Assembly (NCBI GenBank): GCA_002684375.1
Contig: NYVC01000100.1
Span: 25,780 to 37,309, forward strand
Direction of reading: 5' to 3'
DNA from: Marinovum sp.
Lineage (GTDB): Bacteria; Pseudomonadota; Alphaproteobacteria; Rhodobacterales; Rhodobacteraceae
DNA length: 11,530 bases
Positions 1 to 10,149 of the stretch are shown here, in pieces. The position numbers were made by a program, and so were the translations under genes. The notes under the pieces are model-generated. The model saw only the letters and a list, made by a program, of their open reading frames with translations, made no database searches and had not been told where the DNA came from. Position 1 is the first letter of the stretch; each line of letters starts with the position of its first letter.

Positions 1-2195
1 GTGACCGACCCACGCGCCCCAGAGTGGGCCATCATGTACACACTGTTGGGTTCAAGCTCTGCGCCGTCCTCATCGCGGCGTGGTGCCGAAATCGTCGACA
101 TCATCGCATCAGTGACCTTGTCGTTACATTTCGACCAGGCATCGACAACTTTGTTATATTTTTCACCCTGAGTGATCAGACCGTCCATATATTGCTGTTC
201 GAAATCTTTGACCTGACCGCGGGTTTCATCGACCAAAATCCATTTGTCATCCGGCACCACCATATCATCTTTACCAAACGAAATACCGGCTTTGAAAGAT
301 TCACGGAAACCCATTGTCATGATCTGATCGCAGAAGATGACGCTCTCTTTCTGACCACAATAACGGTAGACGGTATCAATCACCCGCTGCACGTCTTTTT
401 TCCGCAACAGATCGTTGACCAGATCAAACGGCGCCTTGGCGTTTTGCGGCAGCAGAGCCCCTAGACGCACACGACCCGGCGTGGTTTCAAAGCGGACCTG
501 TACTTCATTGCCCTCATCATCGATCTGTGGAATGCGCGCTGTGACTTTGGCGTGTAAATGTACCAAACCAGAATCGAGCGCGTATTGCACTTCTTCAATC
601 GAACTGAACACCATGCCCTCGCCCTTCATGCCTTCGCGCATGATGGTGGTATAGTACAGACCAAGGATCATATCCTGCGACGGGACAATGATCGGTGCAC
701 CGTTGGCGGGTGACAACACATTGTTGGTCGACATCATTAGGACCCGGCACTCAAGCTGCGCCTCAAGGCTCAGCGGCACATGCACCGCCATTTGGTCCCC
801 GTCAAAGTCAGCGTTAAACGCCGAACAGACCAGTGGGTGCAACTGAATGGCTTTGCCTTCGATCAGTGTGGGTTCAAACGCCTGAATGCCCAGGCGGTGC
901 AACGTTGGCGCGCGGTTCAACATCACCGGATGTTCGCGGATCACCTCATCGAGGATATCCCAAACTTCGGGACGTTCTTTTTCAACCAGCTTTTTGGCTT
1001 GTTTCACGGTTGACGACAGGCCTTTGGCCTCAAGCCGCGAATAGATAAACGGTTTGAACAGCTCAAGCGCCATTTTCTTTGGCAAACCACATTGATGCAG
1101 TTTCAGCTCTGGTCCGGTCACAATCACCGAACGACCCGAGAAATCGACCCGTTTTCCCAAAAGGTTCTGACGGAAGCGACCCTGCTTGCCTTTCAGCATA
1201 TCCGAAAGTGATTTCAACGGCCGCTTGTTGGCCCCCGTAATCACCCGACCGCGACGACCGTTGTCAAACAAAGCATCAACAGATTCCTGCAACATACGTT
1301 TTTCGTTGCGCACGATAATATCCGGCGCACGCAGCTCAATCAGCCGTTTCAAACGGTTGTTGCGGTTGATCACCCGGCGGTAGAGATCATTCAGATCCGA
1401 GGTGGCGAACCGGCCACCATCCAGTGGAACCAGTGGACGCAACTCCGGTGGGATAACCGGAACTACGGTCAGGATCATCCATTCGGGCCGGTTGCCGGAT
1501 TCCAAAAACGATTCGACAACTTTCAGGCGCTTGATAATTTTTTTCGGCTTCAGTTCGCCGGTGGCCACGGCCAAATCGGCGCGCAACTGCTCGGCTTCGG
1601 CATCCAGGTCAATCGCCGCCAGCATTTCGCGGATAGCCTCAGCGCCGATATTAGCGGTAAAGGCATCCATGCCATAGGTGTCTTGCGCCGACATATATTC
1701 TTCTTCGGTCATCATCTGACCATAGTTGAGGTCGGTCAATCCTGGCTCGATCACTACATAGTTTTCAAAATAAAGCACGCGCTCGAGATCGCGCAGCGTC
1801 ATGTCCAGCATCAAACCAATGCGCGATGGCAATGATTTGAGAAACCAAATATGAGCAACAGGCGAGGCCAGCTCAATATGACCCATCCGCTCGCGACGCA
1901 CTTTTTGCAACGTAACCTCGACGCCACATTTTTCGCAGACAACGCCGCGGTATTTCATCCGCTTATATTTACCACACAGACATTCATAATCTTTGATTGG
2001 GCCAAAGATACGCGCACAAAACAAACCGTCACGCTCGGGCTTGAACGTCCGGTAATTGATCGTTTCAGGCTTTTTTATCTCGCCGAACGACCATGACAGA
2101 ATGCGTTCTGGAGAGGCCAGAGACACTTTGATTTCGTCAAACGTTTTGCTAGGTGCCAGCGGGTTGAAGGGGTTGCTTGTCAGTTCCTGGTTCAT
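1..2195 (-). CDS. rpoC: DNA-directed RNA polymerase subunit beta' (N-terminal part, runs off the left edge)
   Basis: This is the N-terminal 731 codons of the beta' subunit, which with beta forms the active-site cleft of RNA polymerase. The family is about 1,400 residues long in this group, so roughly half is present. The ATG at 2195 opens with [20 protein letters not shown], and an AAGGA Shine-Dalgarno (2204-2208) sits 8 bases upstream. The N-terminal zinc site is visible as C72, C74, C87 and C90. The catalytic motif NADFDGD begins at N461, so the magnesium-binding aspartates are D463, D465 and D467. The frame stays open to the edge and ends in the conserved SGARGS segment. The bridge helix and trigger loop should lie outside the window. 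It follows rpoB after 55 bases and is presumably cotranscribed with it. Nothing is broken in the visible part. Identity is certain; only the far end is missing. Confidence 0.98.
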   Translation of the reverse strand, partial: MNQELTSNPFNPLAPSKTFDEIKVSLASPERILSWSFGEIKKPETINYRTFKPERDGLFCARIFGPIKDYECLCGKYKRMKYRGVVCEKCGVEVTLQKVRRERMGHIELASPVAHIWFLKSLPSRIGLMLDMTLRDLERVLYFENYVVIEPGLTDLNYGQMMTEEEYMSAQDTYGMDAFTANIGAEAIREMLAAIDLDAEAEQLRADLAVATGELKPKKIIKRLKVVESFLESGNRPEWMILTVVPVIPPELRPLVPLDGGRFATSDLNDLYRRVINRNNRLKRLIELRAPDIIVRNEKRMLQESVDALFDNGRRGRVITGANKRPLKSLSDMLKGKQGRFRQNLLGKRVDFSGRSVIVTGPELKLHQCGLPKKMALELFKPFIYSRLEAKGLSSTVKQAKKLVEKERPEVWDILDEVIREHPVMLNRAPTLHRLGIQAFEPTLIEGKAIQLHPLVCSAFNADFDGDQMAVHVPLSLEAQLECRVLMMSTNNVLSPANGAPIIVPSQDMILGLYYTTIMREGMKGEGMVFSSIEEVQYALDSGLVHLHAKVTARIPQIDDEGNEVQVRFETTPGRVRLGALLPQNAKAPFDLVNDLLRKKDVQRVIDTVYRYCGQKESVIFCDQIMTMGFRESFKAGISFGKDDMVVPDDKWILVDETRGQVKDFEQQYMDGLITQGEKYNKVVDAWSKCNDKVTDAMMSTISAPRRDEDGAELEPNSVYMMAHSGARGSV

Positions 2196-2232
2196 TTTTC
2201 AGATCCTTAAATTAGGGCAGAGGGGAAGGGCT

Positions 2233-2250
2233 GTGACGGGGTCGACCCCG

Positions 2251-2254
<4 letters not shown>
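2233..2254 (-). other. Perfect 22-bp palindrome (RNA hairpin) at the rpoB stop codon
   Basis: The two halves, GTGACGGGGTC and GACCCCGTCAC, are exact reverse complements. In the transcript this can fold as a 9-bp GC-rich stem with a UCGA loop. It overlaps the last bases of rpoB, including the TGA stop at 2251-2253, and lies in the 55-base rpoB-rpoC gap. No U-tract follows, so it does not look like an intrinsic terminator. It may affect mRNA stability or processing, or translational coupling of rpoC; that role is inferred. Confidence 0.75.
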
Positions 2255-6387
<4,133 letters not shown>

Positions 6388-6396
6388 GGTCGGTAT

Positions 6397-6401
6397 CACC
6401 T
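6397..6401 (-). promoter_or_regulatory. Shine-Dalgarno site deciding the rpoB start
   Basis: AGGTG, within AAAGGTG, lies 9 bases before the ATG at 6387. The reading frame also opens at a GTG at 6399, four codons earlier, but that GTG is part of this Shine-Dalgarno sequence. The ATG is therefore preferred, and it agrees with the family N-terminus MAQSF. Confidence 0.75.
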
Positions 6402-6565
6402 TTCAATTCTCACGGGCTGTGCCTGCTGTCGGGGTTCCAGCACCACATCCCTCCGAGATAACAGATTACGGTCCATTCTTGGCCCTCGTCCCAATGACGG
6501 CCTCTCGACACGATAACCTCGTCTTAGAAAACGTCTGCAACGCAGGCCCTTTTTAAGACAGGTCT

Positions 6566-6593
6566 GGCCGGGCACGGTATTCCGCGCCCAGCC
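6566..6593 (-). other. 12-bp hairpin in the rplL-rpoB spacer
   Basis: Read on the minus strand, GGCTGGGCGCGG and CCGTGCCCGGCC pair over 12 positions (two of them G-U) around an AATA loop. It is not followed by a T-run. A long, nearly perfect stem at this place is a candidate RNase III site or transcription-attenuation element; the function is inferred from position only. Confidence 0.65.
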
Positions 6594-6605
6594 ACTATTT
6601 TCACA

Positions 6606-6621
6606 TTCGGGTTGCCCCGAA
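6606..6621 (-). other. GNRA-capped hairpin just downstream of rplL
   Basis: On the minus strand TTCGGG and CCCGAA flank a GCAA loop, giving a 6-bp stem with a stable GNRA tetraloop, 5 bases after the rplL stop codon. The following bases are not U-rich. It could protect the 3' end of the abundant rplJL message after processing. Confidence 0.6.
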
Positions 6622-6626
6622 AACGA

Positions 6627-7004
6627 TTACTTAACTTCGATCTCGGCGCCAACTGCTTCCAGCTTGGCTTTGACATCGTCTGCTTCGTCCTTAGAGACTT
6701 GTTCTTTGACGGCTTTGCCGCCAGCCTCAACCAATTCTTTGGCCTCTTTGAGACCCAGACCAGTGATGGCACGAACCTCTTTAATGACATTGATTTTCGA
6801 CTCACCGAAAGATTTCAGGATCACGTCGAATTCAGTCTGCTCTTCTGCAGCTGCGCCACCGGCGTCGGCTGGGCCTGCCATCATGACAGCGCCACCCGCA
6901 GCAGGCTCAATGCCATACTCGTCTTTAAGAATAGTTTTCAGTTCTTGTGCTTCAAGAAGCGTCAGTCCAACGATCTCTTCAGCAAGTTTTTTCAGATCAG
7001 CCAT
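6627..7004 (-). CDS. rplL: 50S ribosomal protein L7/L12
   Basis: This is the stalk protein, present in several copies per ribosome, which recruits and stimulates translational GTPases. It is 125 residues, the normal length. Three parts are visible: the N-terminal dimerisation region that binds L10 (about residues 1-35, [20 protein letters not shown]), a flexible Ala/Gly-rich hinge (about 36-53, with [19 protein letters not shown]), and the globular C-terminal domain containing the conserved KVIKEVR-like segment [19 protein letters not shown]. The ATG at 7004 has only a weak purine-rich Shine-Dalgarno (GGAAAAGAG, ending about 7 bases upstream), modest for such a highly expressed gene. It follows rplJ by 71 bases. 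L7/L12 with L10 forms the stalk complex, and the two genes are normally cotranscribed. Identity is certain. Confidence 0.98.
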   Translation of the reverse strand: MADLKKLAEEIVGLTLLEAQELKTILKDEYGIEPAAGGAVMMAGPADAGGAAAEEQTEFDVILKSFGESKINVIKEVRAITGLGLKEAKELVEAGGKAVKEQVSKDEADDVKAKLEAVGAEIEVK

Positions 7005-7039
7005 GTGTGACTCTTTTCCGTTTTTAAGTTGTGTTCCAA

Positions 7040-7060
7040 CGTGCAGGGAGGATCCCCACG
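7040..7060 (-). other. Short interrupted hairpin in the rplJ-rplL gap
   Basis: On the minus strand CGTG pairs with CACG and, after a two-base bulge, GGGA pairs with TCCC around a TCC loop. It lies in the 71-base gap between rplJ and rplL. The energy gain is modest and I know of no conserved element here, so it may have no function. Confidence 0.35.
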
Positions 7061-7075
7061 CAGATCAATAGTTGC

Positions 7076-7594
7076 TTATGCCGCTTCGGCCTTCTCTTCC
7101 AAGGTCGAAAGGATGCTTGCGATGTTCGAAGCAGGTGCGCCAATGGCCCCGGCAATATTCGATGCAGGTGCGCCGATACAACCAGCGATCGAAGCAATAA
7201 GCTCCTCACGCGATGGCATGCTCGACACGGCCTTAACACCGGCCCGGTCCAGACCATTATCACCCATTGCACCGCCGAGAATGTCAAACTTTGAATTCTC
7301 TTTGGCAAATTCTTCGGCCACTTTGGCAGCTGCCACTGGGTCCTCAGAATAGGTAAGAACGGTCATACCCGTTAGAAAGTCGGCAACGCTTGCGCATGGC
7401 TTACCCTCAAGGGCGATCTTGGCGAGCCTGTTTTTGGCAACGCGAACACCACAGTCTGCTTCGCGCGCGCGCGCTCGCAGGGCCTGCATTTCCGCAACTG
7501 TAAGACCGGCGTAGCGGGCAACCACTACAACGCCAGAGCTTTCAAAGATTTGGCCGAGTTCGTCGACCACTTTCTCTTTCTGGGCTCTATCCAC
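7076..7594 (-). CDS. rplJ: 50S ribosomal protein L10
   Basis: L10 anchors the L7/L12 dimers to the 23S rRNA at the stalk base. The reading frame is open from 7666, but I place the start at the GTG at 7594: it gives [17 protein letters not shown], the usual family N-terminus, at 172 residues, and has a good GGAGT Shine-Dalgarno 6 bases upstream. The globular rRNA-binding part covers about residues 1-130. The C-terminal helix that carries L7/L12 contains two consecutive 11-residue copies of IGAPASNIA plus two residues (140-150 and 151-161), and the protein ends EEKAEAA. Upstream is a 243-base structured leader, as expected for autogenous repression by the L10-L12 complex known in E. coli; downstream is rplL after 71 bases. 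Identity is certain; the start is very likely but rests on homology and the ribosome binding site. Confidence 0.97.
   Translation of the reverse strand: MDRAQKEKVVDELGQIFESSGVVVVARYAGLTVAEMQALRARAREADCGVRVAKNRLAKIALEGKPCASVADFLTGMTVLTYSEDPVAAAKVAEEFAKENSKFDILGGAMGDNGLDRAGVKAVSSMPSREELIASIAGCIGAPASNIAGAIGAPASNIASILSTLEEKAEAA
7112..7177 (-). repeat. Tandem 33-bp repeat encoding a duplicated L10 tail module
   Basis: Two adjacent 33-bp units (7145-7177 and 7112-7144) encode [11 protein letters not shown] and [11 protein letters not shown]. The nine residues IGAPASNIA are identical in both, with synonymous differences between the DNA copies. The period of 11 residues resembles the spacing of L7/L12-dimer binding segments in the L10 C-terminal helix. 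Confidence 0.8.
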
Positions 7595-7600
7595 AGTTTC

Positions 7601-7605
7601 ACTCC
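7601..7605 (-). promoter_or_regulatory. Shine-Dalgarno site deciding the rplJ GTG start
   Basis: GGAGT lies 6 bases before the GTG at 7594. A five-GC hairpin (7612-7625) ends 6 bases upstream of it, so folding of the leader could control access to this site. It supports the 7594 start over the in-frame ATG at 7666. Confidence 0.75.
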
Positions 7606-7694
7606 AAATTTGGGGGTTTCCCCCCGGCTCAATTAAACCCTCAAGTACGAGGGCATTCGGGTCCAATAAAAGGGTCCCGAGGCCGCGATCACCC

Positions 7695-7751
7695 GAAGGT
7701 ATTACCCCGTCGGAAATCTTGTCTCGTTCCCCATCTCAGGAAGGAATTACC
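7695..7751 (-). repeat. Imperfect direct repeat within the rplJ leader
   Basis: On the minus strand GGTAATTCCTTC (7740-7751) and GGTAATACCTTC (7695-7706) differ at one of 12 positions and start 45 bases apart. Each contains a small GG...CC self-complementary unit. Because both lie in a leader expected to bind L10-L7/L12, they are candidates for a duplicated recognition element. This is an inference; two 12-mers could also match by chance. Confidence 0.5.
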
Positions 7752-7810
7752 GTGCCTTTCGGCCCAACCCTCCGTCTCGGACAGGACGTAGCGTTTCCGC
7801 TCCGCCATCC

Positions 7811-7837
7811 GCTCCGGGCAAGCCCGGAGCAAATTTT
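7811..7837 (+). terminator. Terminator-like hairpin at the rplA 3' end, oriented for the + strand
   Basis: GCTCCGGG and CCCGGAGC pair over 8 bp around CAAG, followed on the + strand by AAATTTTTT. This has the form of an intrinsic terminator for + strand transcription, yet no + strand gene precedes it. On the minus strand the same stem (CUUG loop) lies shortly after the rplA stop with no T-run behind it, so there it would act only as a stem in the rplA-rplJ leader. Which reading matters is unresolved. Confidence 0.45.
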
Positions 7838-8536
7838 TTATCGCGCGGTGGCCGCTGCGATATCAATCGTCACGCCGGCGCCCATAGTTGAGCTCAGCGA
7901 AATTTTAGTCAGGTAGGCACCCTTCGATCCAGATGGCTTGGCCTTCTGCACCGCTTCAACAAATGCGCGGATGTTTTCAACCAGCATCGTCTCGTTAAAC
8001 GAAGCTTTGCCAACACCAGCATGCACAACGCCACCTTTTTCAGCCCGAAACTGCACTTCGCCACCCTTTGCAGCCTGAACCGCTGCGGCAACATCCATGG
8101 TCACAGTGCCAACCTTGGGATTGGGCATCAAATTGCGCGGACCCAGAACTTTACCCAAACGGCCAACAACCGGCATCATATCCGGAGTAGCAATACAGCG
8201 GTCAAAATCGATGGTGCCACCCTGGACGGTTTCCATCAGGTCTTCGGCGCCCACAATGTCAGCGCCGGCGGCTTGGGCCTCTTCGGCCTTTGGACCACGG
8301 GCAAACACTGCCACCCGAACCGATTTACCGGTGCCGTTCGGCAGACCGATCACGCCGCGAACCATCTGATCTGCATGGCGCGTATCAACGCCCAGGTTCA
8401 TCGCAATTTCGATGGTTTCGTCAAATTTTGCCGTGGCGTTTGATTTCACCAAAGCCACCGCATCTTCAACAGAGAGGTTTTCTTTGTTTTTCACAGTTTC
8501 GCGGATACTGCGGGTGCGTTTTCCAAGATTTGCCAT
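7838..8536 (-). CDS. rplA: 50S ribosomal protein L1
   Basis: L1 binds helices 76-78 of 23S rRNA, forms the mobile L1 stalk and helps release deacylated tRNA from the E site. It also represses its own operon in E. coli by binding the rplK leader. The protein is 232 residues, the normal length, opening with [13 protein letters not shown]. The family signature [20 protein letters not shown] is present in the middle, and the second domain is intact through to the C-terminus AAATAR. The ATG overlaps the TAA of rplK by one base (TAATG), and its ribosome binding site, GAGGTG, lies within the last codons of rplK, so translation of the two is probably coupled and L11 and L1 made in equal amounts. A 243-base leader separates it from rplJ. 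Identity is certain. Confidence 0.99.
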   Translation of the reverse strand: MANLGKRTRSIRETVKNKENLSVEDAVALVKSNATAKFDETIEIAMNLGVDTRHADQMVRGVIGLPNGTGKSVRVAVFARGPKAEEAQAAGADIVGAEDLMETVQGGTIDFDRCIATPDMMPVVGRLGKVLGPRNLMPNPKVGTVTMDVAAAVQAAKGGEVQFRAEKGGVVHAGVGKASFNETMLVENIRAFVEAVQKAKPSGSKGAYLTKISLSSTMGAGVTIDIAAATAR

Positions 8537-8961
8537 TACTTCACCTCGATGCCCATAGACCGTGCCGAACCAAGGATGATTTGCATCGCCTGCTCAATCG
8601 AATTGGCGTTCAGATCTACCATCTTAGCCTCGGCAATTTCCTGCACCTGCGCCACAGAAACCGATCCTGCAGTTTCCCGACCGGGGTTGGATGCGCCGGA
8701 CTTCAGCTTTGCGGCCTTTTTGAGATAGTATGACGCGGGCGGCGTCTTGATTTCCATCGTAAAGGATTTGTCCTGATAATAAGTAATCACCGTAGGACAG
8801 GGGGCGCCAGCCTCCATTTCTTGCGTCTTAGCATTAAACGCCTTACAGAATTCCATAATATTGATGCCGCGCTGACCCAGCGCCGGGCCCACGGGTGGGG
8901 ACGGGTTTGCCTGACCAGCAGGCACCTGCAATTTCATCTTACCAACAAGTTTTTTGGCCAT
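8536..8961 (-). CDS. rplK: 50S ribosomal protein L11
   Basis: L11 binds the GTPase-associated region of 23S rRNA at the stalk base and takes part in factor binding and in the thiostrepton response. The ATG at 8961 gives [13 protein letters not shown] and 141 residues, the family norm; an AAGGAG Shine-Dalgarno (8969-8974) sits 7 bases upstream. The frame is open to 8985, but the extra eight residues would run through that Shine-Dalgarno. The N-terminal proline-rich segment [19 protein letters not shown], where thiostrepton-resistance changes map in other bacteria, is intact. The C-terminal rRNA-binding domain is complete, ending [10 protein letters not shown]. The last codons carry the rplA ribosome binding site and the stop overlaps its start. 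Identity is certain. Confidence 0.99.
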   Translation of the reverse strand: MAKKLVGKMKLQVPAGQANPSPPVGPALGQRGINIMEFCKAFNAKTQEMEAGAPCPTVITYYQDKSFTMEIKTPPASYYLKKAAKLKSGASNPGRETAGSVSVAQVQEIAEAKMVDLNANSIEQAMQIILGSARSMGIEVK

Positions 8962-9065
8962 GAGGCCTCTCCTTTTTGCCAACATCCCCTAACGCATTAG
9001 GGCGACTTTTGTTGTCGTGGTCTGGTCTCGGCACTGCGGCGCCGTCGCCTCCCACGGCTCTCACG
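8962..9065 (-). promoter_or_regulatory. nusG-rplK spacer, candidate L1 operator region
   Basis: This 104-base gap contains, on the minus strand, a hairpin CCCTAA-TGCG-TTAGGG (8987-9002) with a UNCG-type loop, ending 13 bases before the rplK Shine-Dalgarno, and a GC-rich self-complementary stretch CGGCGCCG (9037-9044). In E. coli L1 represses rplKA by binding the rplK leader. A GTGGGAGGC stretch (9047-9055) also occurs, as far as I recall, near the L1-binding helices of E. coli 23S rRNA; at nine bases that may be chance. I see no clear promoter. Confidence 0.4.
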
Positions 9066-9599
9066 TCAGATCTCTTTAGTGACCTGTGTAAACTCAAGCT
9101 CGACCGGCGTTTCGCGGCCAAAAATAGATACGGTTACTTTCAGACGCTGATTGTCTTCATCGACCTCTTCGACCATGCCGTCGAAGTCTTCAAACGGCCC
9201 GTCGTTCACTTTGACCTTCTCACCAATTTCAAAATGGATCAGAGTACGCGGCGATTCTTCGCCTTCCTGCACCCGGTTCAAAATCGCATTCACCTCGGCA
9301 TCCCGCATCGGCATCGGCCGACCCTGGGGTCCGAGAAATCCAGTCACGCGATTGATGGAACTAACCAGATGATACCCTTGGTCAGACATTTCCATCCGCA
9401 CCAAAACGTACCCGGGCATAAAGCGACGCTCTGCAGTCACCTTCTTGCCGCGGCGCACCTCGATCACCTCTTCTGTCGGAACAAGCACCTCTTCGATGTC
9501 GTCCTCCAGACCAGCCTCGGCAACAGAAGTTTTAATCTGCTCGGCGATCTTTTTCTCAAAATTCGAGAGAACGCTCACAGAATACCAACGTTTAGCCAT
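9066..9599 (-). CDS. nusG: Transcription termination/antitermination protein NusG
   Basis: NusG binds the RNA polymerase clamp, suppresses pausing, and through its C-terminal domain contacts either Rho or ribosomal protein S10. The protein is 177 residues, the normal length. The N-terminal NGN domain starts MAKRWYSVSVLSNFEKK and includes the conserved FMPGYVLVRMEM. The KOW domain begins near residue 125 with the KVKVNDGPFEDFDGMVEEVD motif and ends SIFGRETPVELEFTQVTKEI. F160 in IFGR corresponds to E. coli F165, a contact residue for S10 and Rho. The ATG at 9599 has no strong Shine-Dalgarno at ideal spacing: AAGGG lies about 11 bases upstream and a second AAGG only 2. It follows secE after 199 bases containing a terminator-like hairpin, and precedes rplK by 104 bases. 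Identity is certain. Confidence 0.98.
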   Translation of the reverse strand: MAKRWYSVSVLSNFEKKIAEQIKTSVAEAGLEDDIEEVLVPTEEVIEVRRGKKVTAERRFMPGYVLVRMEMSDQGYHLVSSINRVTGFLGPQGRPMPMRDAEVNAILNRVQEGEESPRTLIHFEIGEKVKVNDGPFEDFDGMVEEVDEDNQRLKVTVSIFGRETPVELEFTQVTKEI

Positions 9600-9678
9600 T
9601 GCCTTGTCTGCCCTTATGTCTCGTCGATTCGCCGACCAACGTTCTGTGCCTTTACGGCTTAAAAACCGTCTCTTAAGG

Positions 9679-9710
9679 AAAAAAAAGCGGCGCGCAACAC
9701 GAATCGCCGC
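9679..9710 (-). terminator. Intrinsic terminator-like hairpin between secE and nusG
   Basis: On the minus strand GCGGCG and CGCCGC pair over 6 GC pairs around a 12-base loop, followed at once by eight T residues. This has the full form of a Rho-independent terminator in the direction of transcription, although the loop is large. It lies about 90 bases after the secE stop and 80 before nusG. Either it attenuates read-through into nusG, or nusG has its own promoter. I found no convincing promoter in the AT-rich stretch on the secE side (9711-9798) or in the stretch before nusG. Confidence 0.6.
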
Positions 9711-9798
9711 ACGCCTTCATCCCAGAGTAGTGACGGAATAACGGTATAACCCTAAATATTCAAGCCCATAATCTTCAATCTATCCAATTTTGGACCCG

Positions 9799-9996
9799 TC
9801 AGCCGAAGGCTCCCAACACCGTTTGCAAGCCGCCTCGAATTAAAATGTCCACAACTGCGAAAAAAACAGCTGTCACTGCAGACATAACGAACACCATGAC
9901 GGTGGTCAGCAACACCTCTTTGCGGGTCGGCCATACAACTTTGGCAACCTCGGCACGGACTTGCTGGATATACTGAACTGGGTTCATGCTGATCAT
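9799..9996 (-). CDS. secE: Preprotein translocase subunit SecE
   Basis: SecE is the small essential clamp subunit of the SecYEG channel in the inner membrane. The short, single-span alphaproteobacterial form is seen: an N-terminal amphipathic part (NPVQYIQQVRAEVAKVVWPT), the conserved WPTRKE segment, one membrane helix of about 20 residues (TTVMVFVMSAVTAVFFAVVDI), and a short tail ending VLGAFG. The start is uncertain. ATG at 9996 gives 65 residues and ATG at 9987 gives 62; neither has a clear Shine-Dalgarno. I use 9996 because relatives, as I recall, carry a few residues before NP. The frame is open farther up to 10143, but that part looks nothing like SecE. The position directly upstream of nusG is the usual one. 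Identity is sure from sequence and context. Confidence 0.93.
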   Translation of the reverse strand: MISMNPVQYIQQVRAEVAKVVWPTRKEVLLTTVMVFVMSAVTAVFFAVVDILIRGGLQTVLGAFG

Positions 9997-10032
9997 TGGA
10001 ACGGACTCTTCTAGCGTTAAGGACTGGTGGTA

Positions 10033-10059
10033 CTTATGACGCTTAGCAAATAAGTTCAA
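10033..10059 (-). promoter_or_regulatory. Weak promoter candidate for secE
   Basis: On the minus strand TTGAAC (10054-10059) and CATAAG (10033-10038) each match the sigma-70 boxes at four of six positions, but the spacing of 15 bases is short. The implied start would give a leader of about 30 bases before secE. The 153-base gap between the transporter gene and secE would need a promoter unless the two are cotranscribed. A small CCGGT/ACCGG stem (10097-10115) lies just upstream and is not followed by T residues. Confidence 0.25.
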
Positions 10060-10149
10060 GGCCGAGGAAACTGAACCGTTGAATTGATATGTGCAGCCGG
10101 TCTGCGCCAAACCGGACACCGTGAGGCGACAGTCGTCACGCACCGGCGG

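Larger units (their letters stand above)
6388..6626 (-). promoter_or_regulatory. rplL-rpoB intergenic spacer
   Basis: This 239-base gap holds no gene. On the transcribed strand it contains a GCAA-capped hairpin just after rplL and a 12-bp hairpin, listed separately, plus a weaker stem near 6419-6443. In E. coli the corresponding gap carries a partial terminator and an RNase III cleavage site that lower rpoBC expression relative to the ribosomal proteins. A similar role is plausible here by position and structure. I see no hairpin followed by a U-tract in the gap, so a classical intrinsic attenuator is not supported. No convincing promoter was found. Confidence 0.5.
7595..7837 (-). promoter_or_regulatory. 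Structured rplJ leader (candidate L10-L7/L12 autoregulatory region)
   Basis: The 243 bases between rplA and rplJ hold no gene but many small hairpins on the transcribed strand. Those capped by GAAA are AGCG/CGCT at 7790-7801, GCC/GGC at 7754-7763 and GGGGG/CCCCC at 7612-7625. Others are CCCTC/GAGGG at 7638-7653 and TCGGG/CCCGA at 7657-7680. A CUUG-capped stem at 7811-7830 starts the region. In E. coli the L10-(L7/L12) complex represses rplJL by binding the rplJ leader; the position and length here fit, and the last hairpin abuts the Shine-Dalgarno. I cannot identify the exact L10 site. A secondary promoter could also lie here, but I see none with clear -35 and -10 boxes. Confidence 0.6.

Noticed and set aside
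24..2096. A series of + strand open frames opposite rpoC
   Set aside because: All are shadows of the rpoC frame, which is unmistakable on the minus strand and simply lacks a stop inside the window.
7595..7666. A longer L10 starting at the in-frame ATG at 7666
   Set aside because: The extra 24 residues are encoded by structured leader sequence and do not match the family; the GTG at 7594 has a well-spaced Shine-Dalgarno and gives the normal N-terminus.
8976..9662. A 228-codon open frame on the + strand opposite nusG
   Set aside because: It is antisense to all of nusG and both flanking spacers, has no family-like composition, and follows from the nusG codon pattern.
9997..10143. A longer SecE beginning at the GTG at 10143
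   Set aside because: The added 49 residues are unlike SecE, which is short in this group; the open frame upstream appears to be chance.
9997..10149. A tRNA-Trp gene upstream of secE, common in other bacteria
   Set aside because: I looked for the conserved T-loop and anticodon arm on both strands and found neither.
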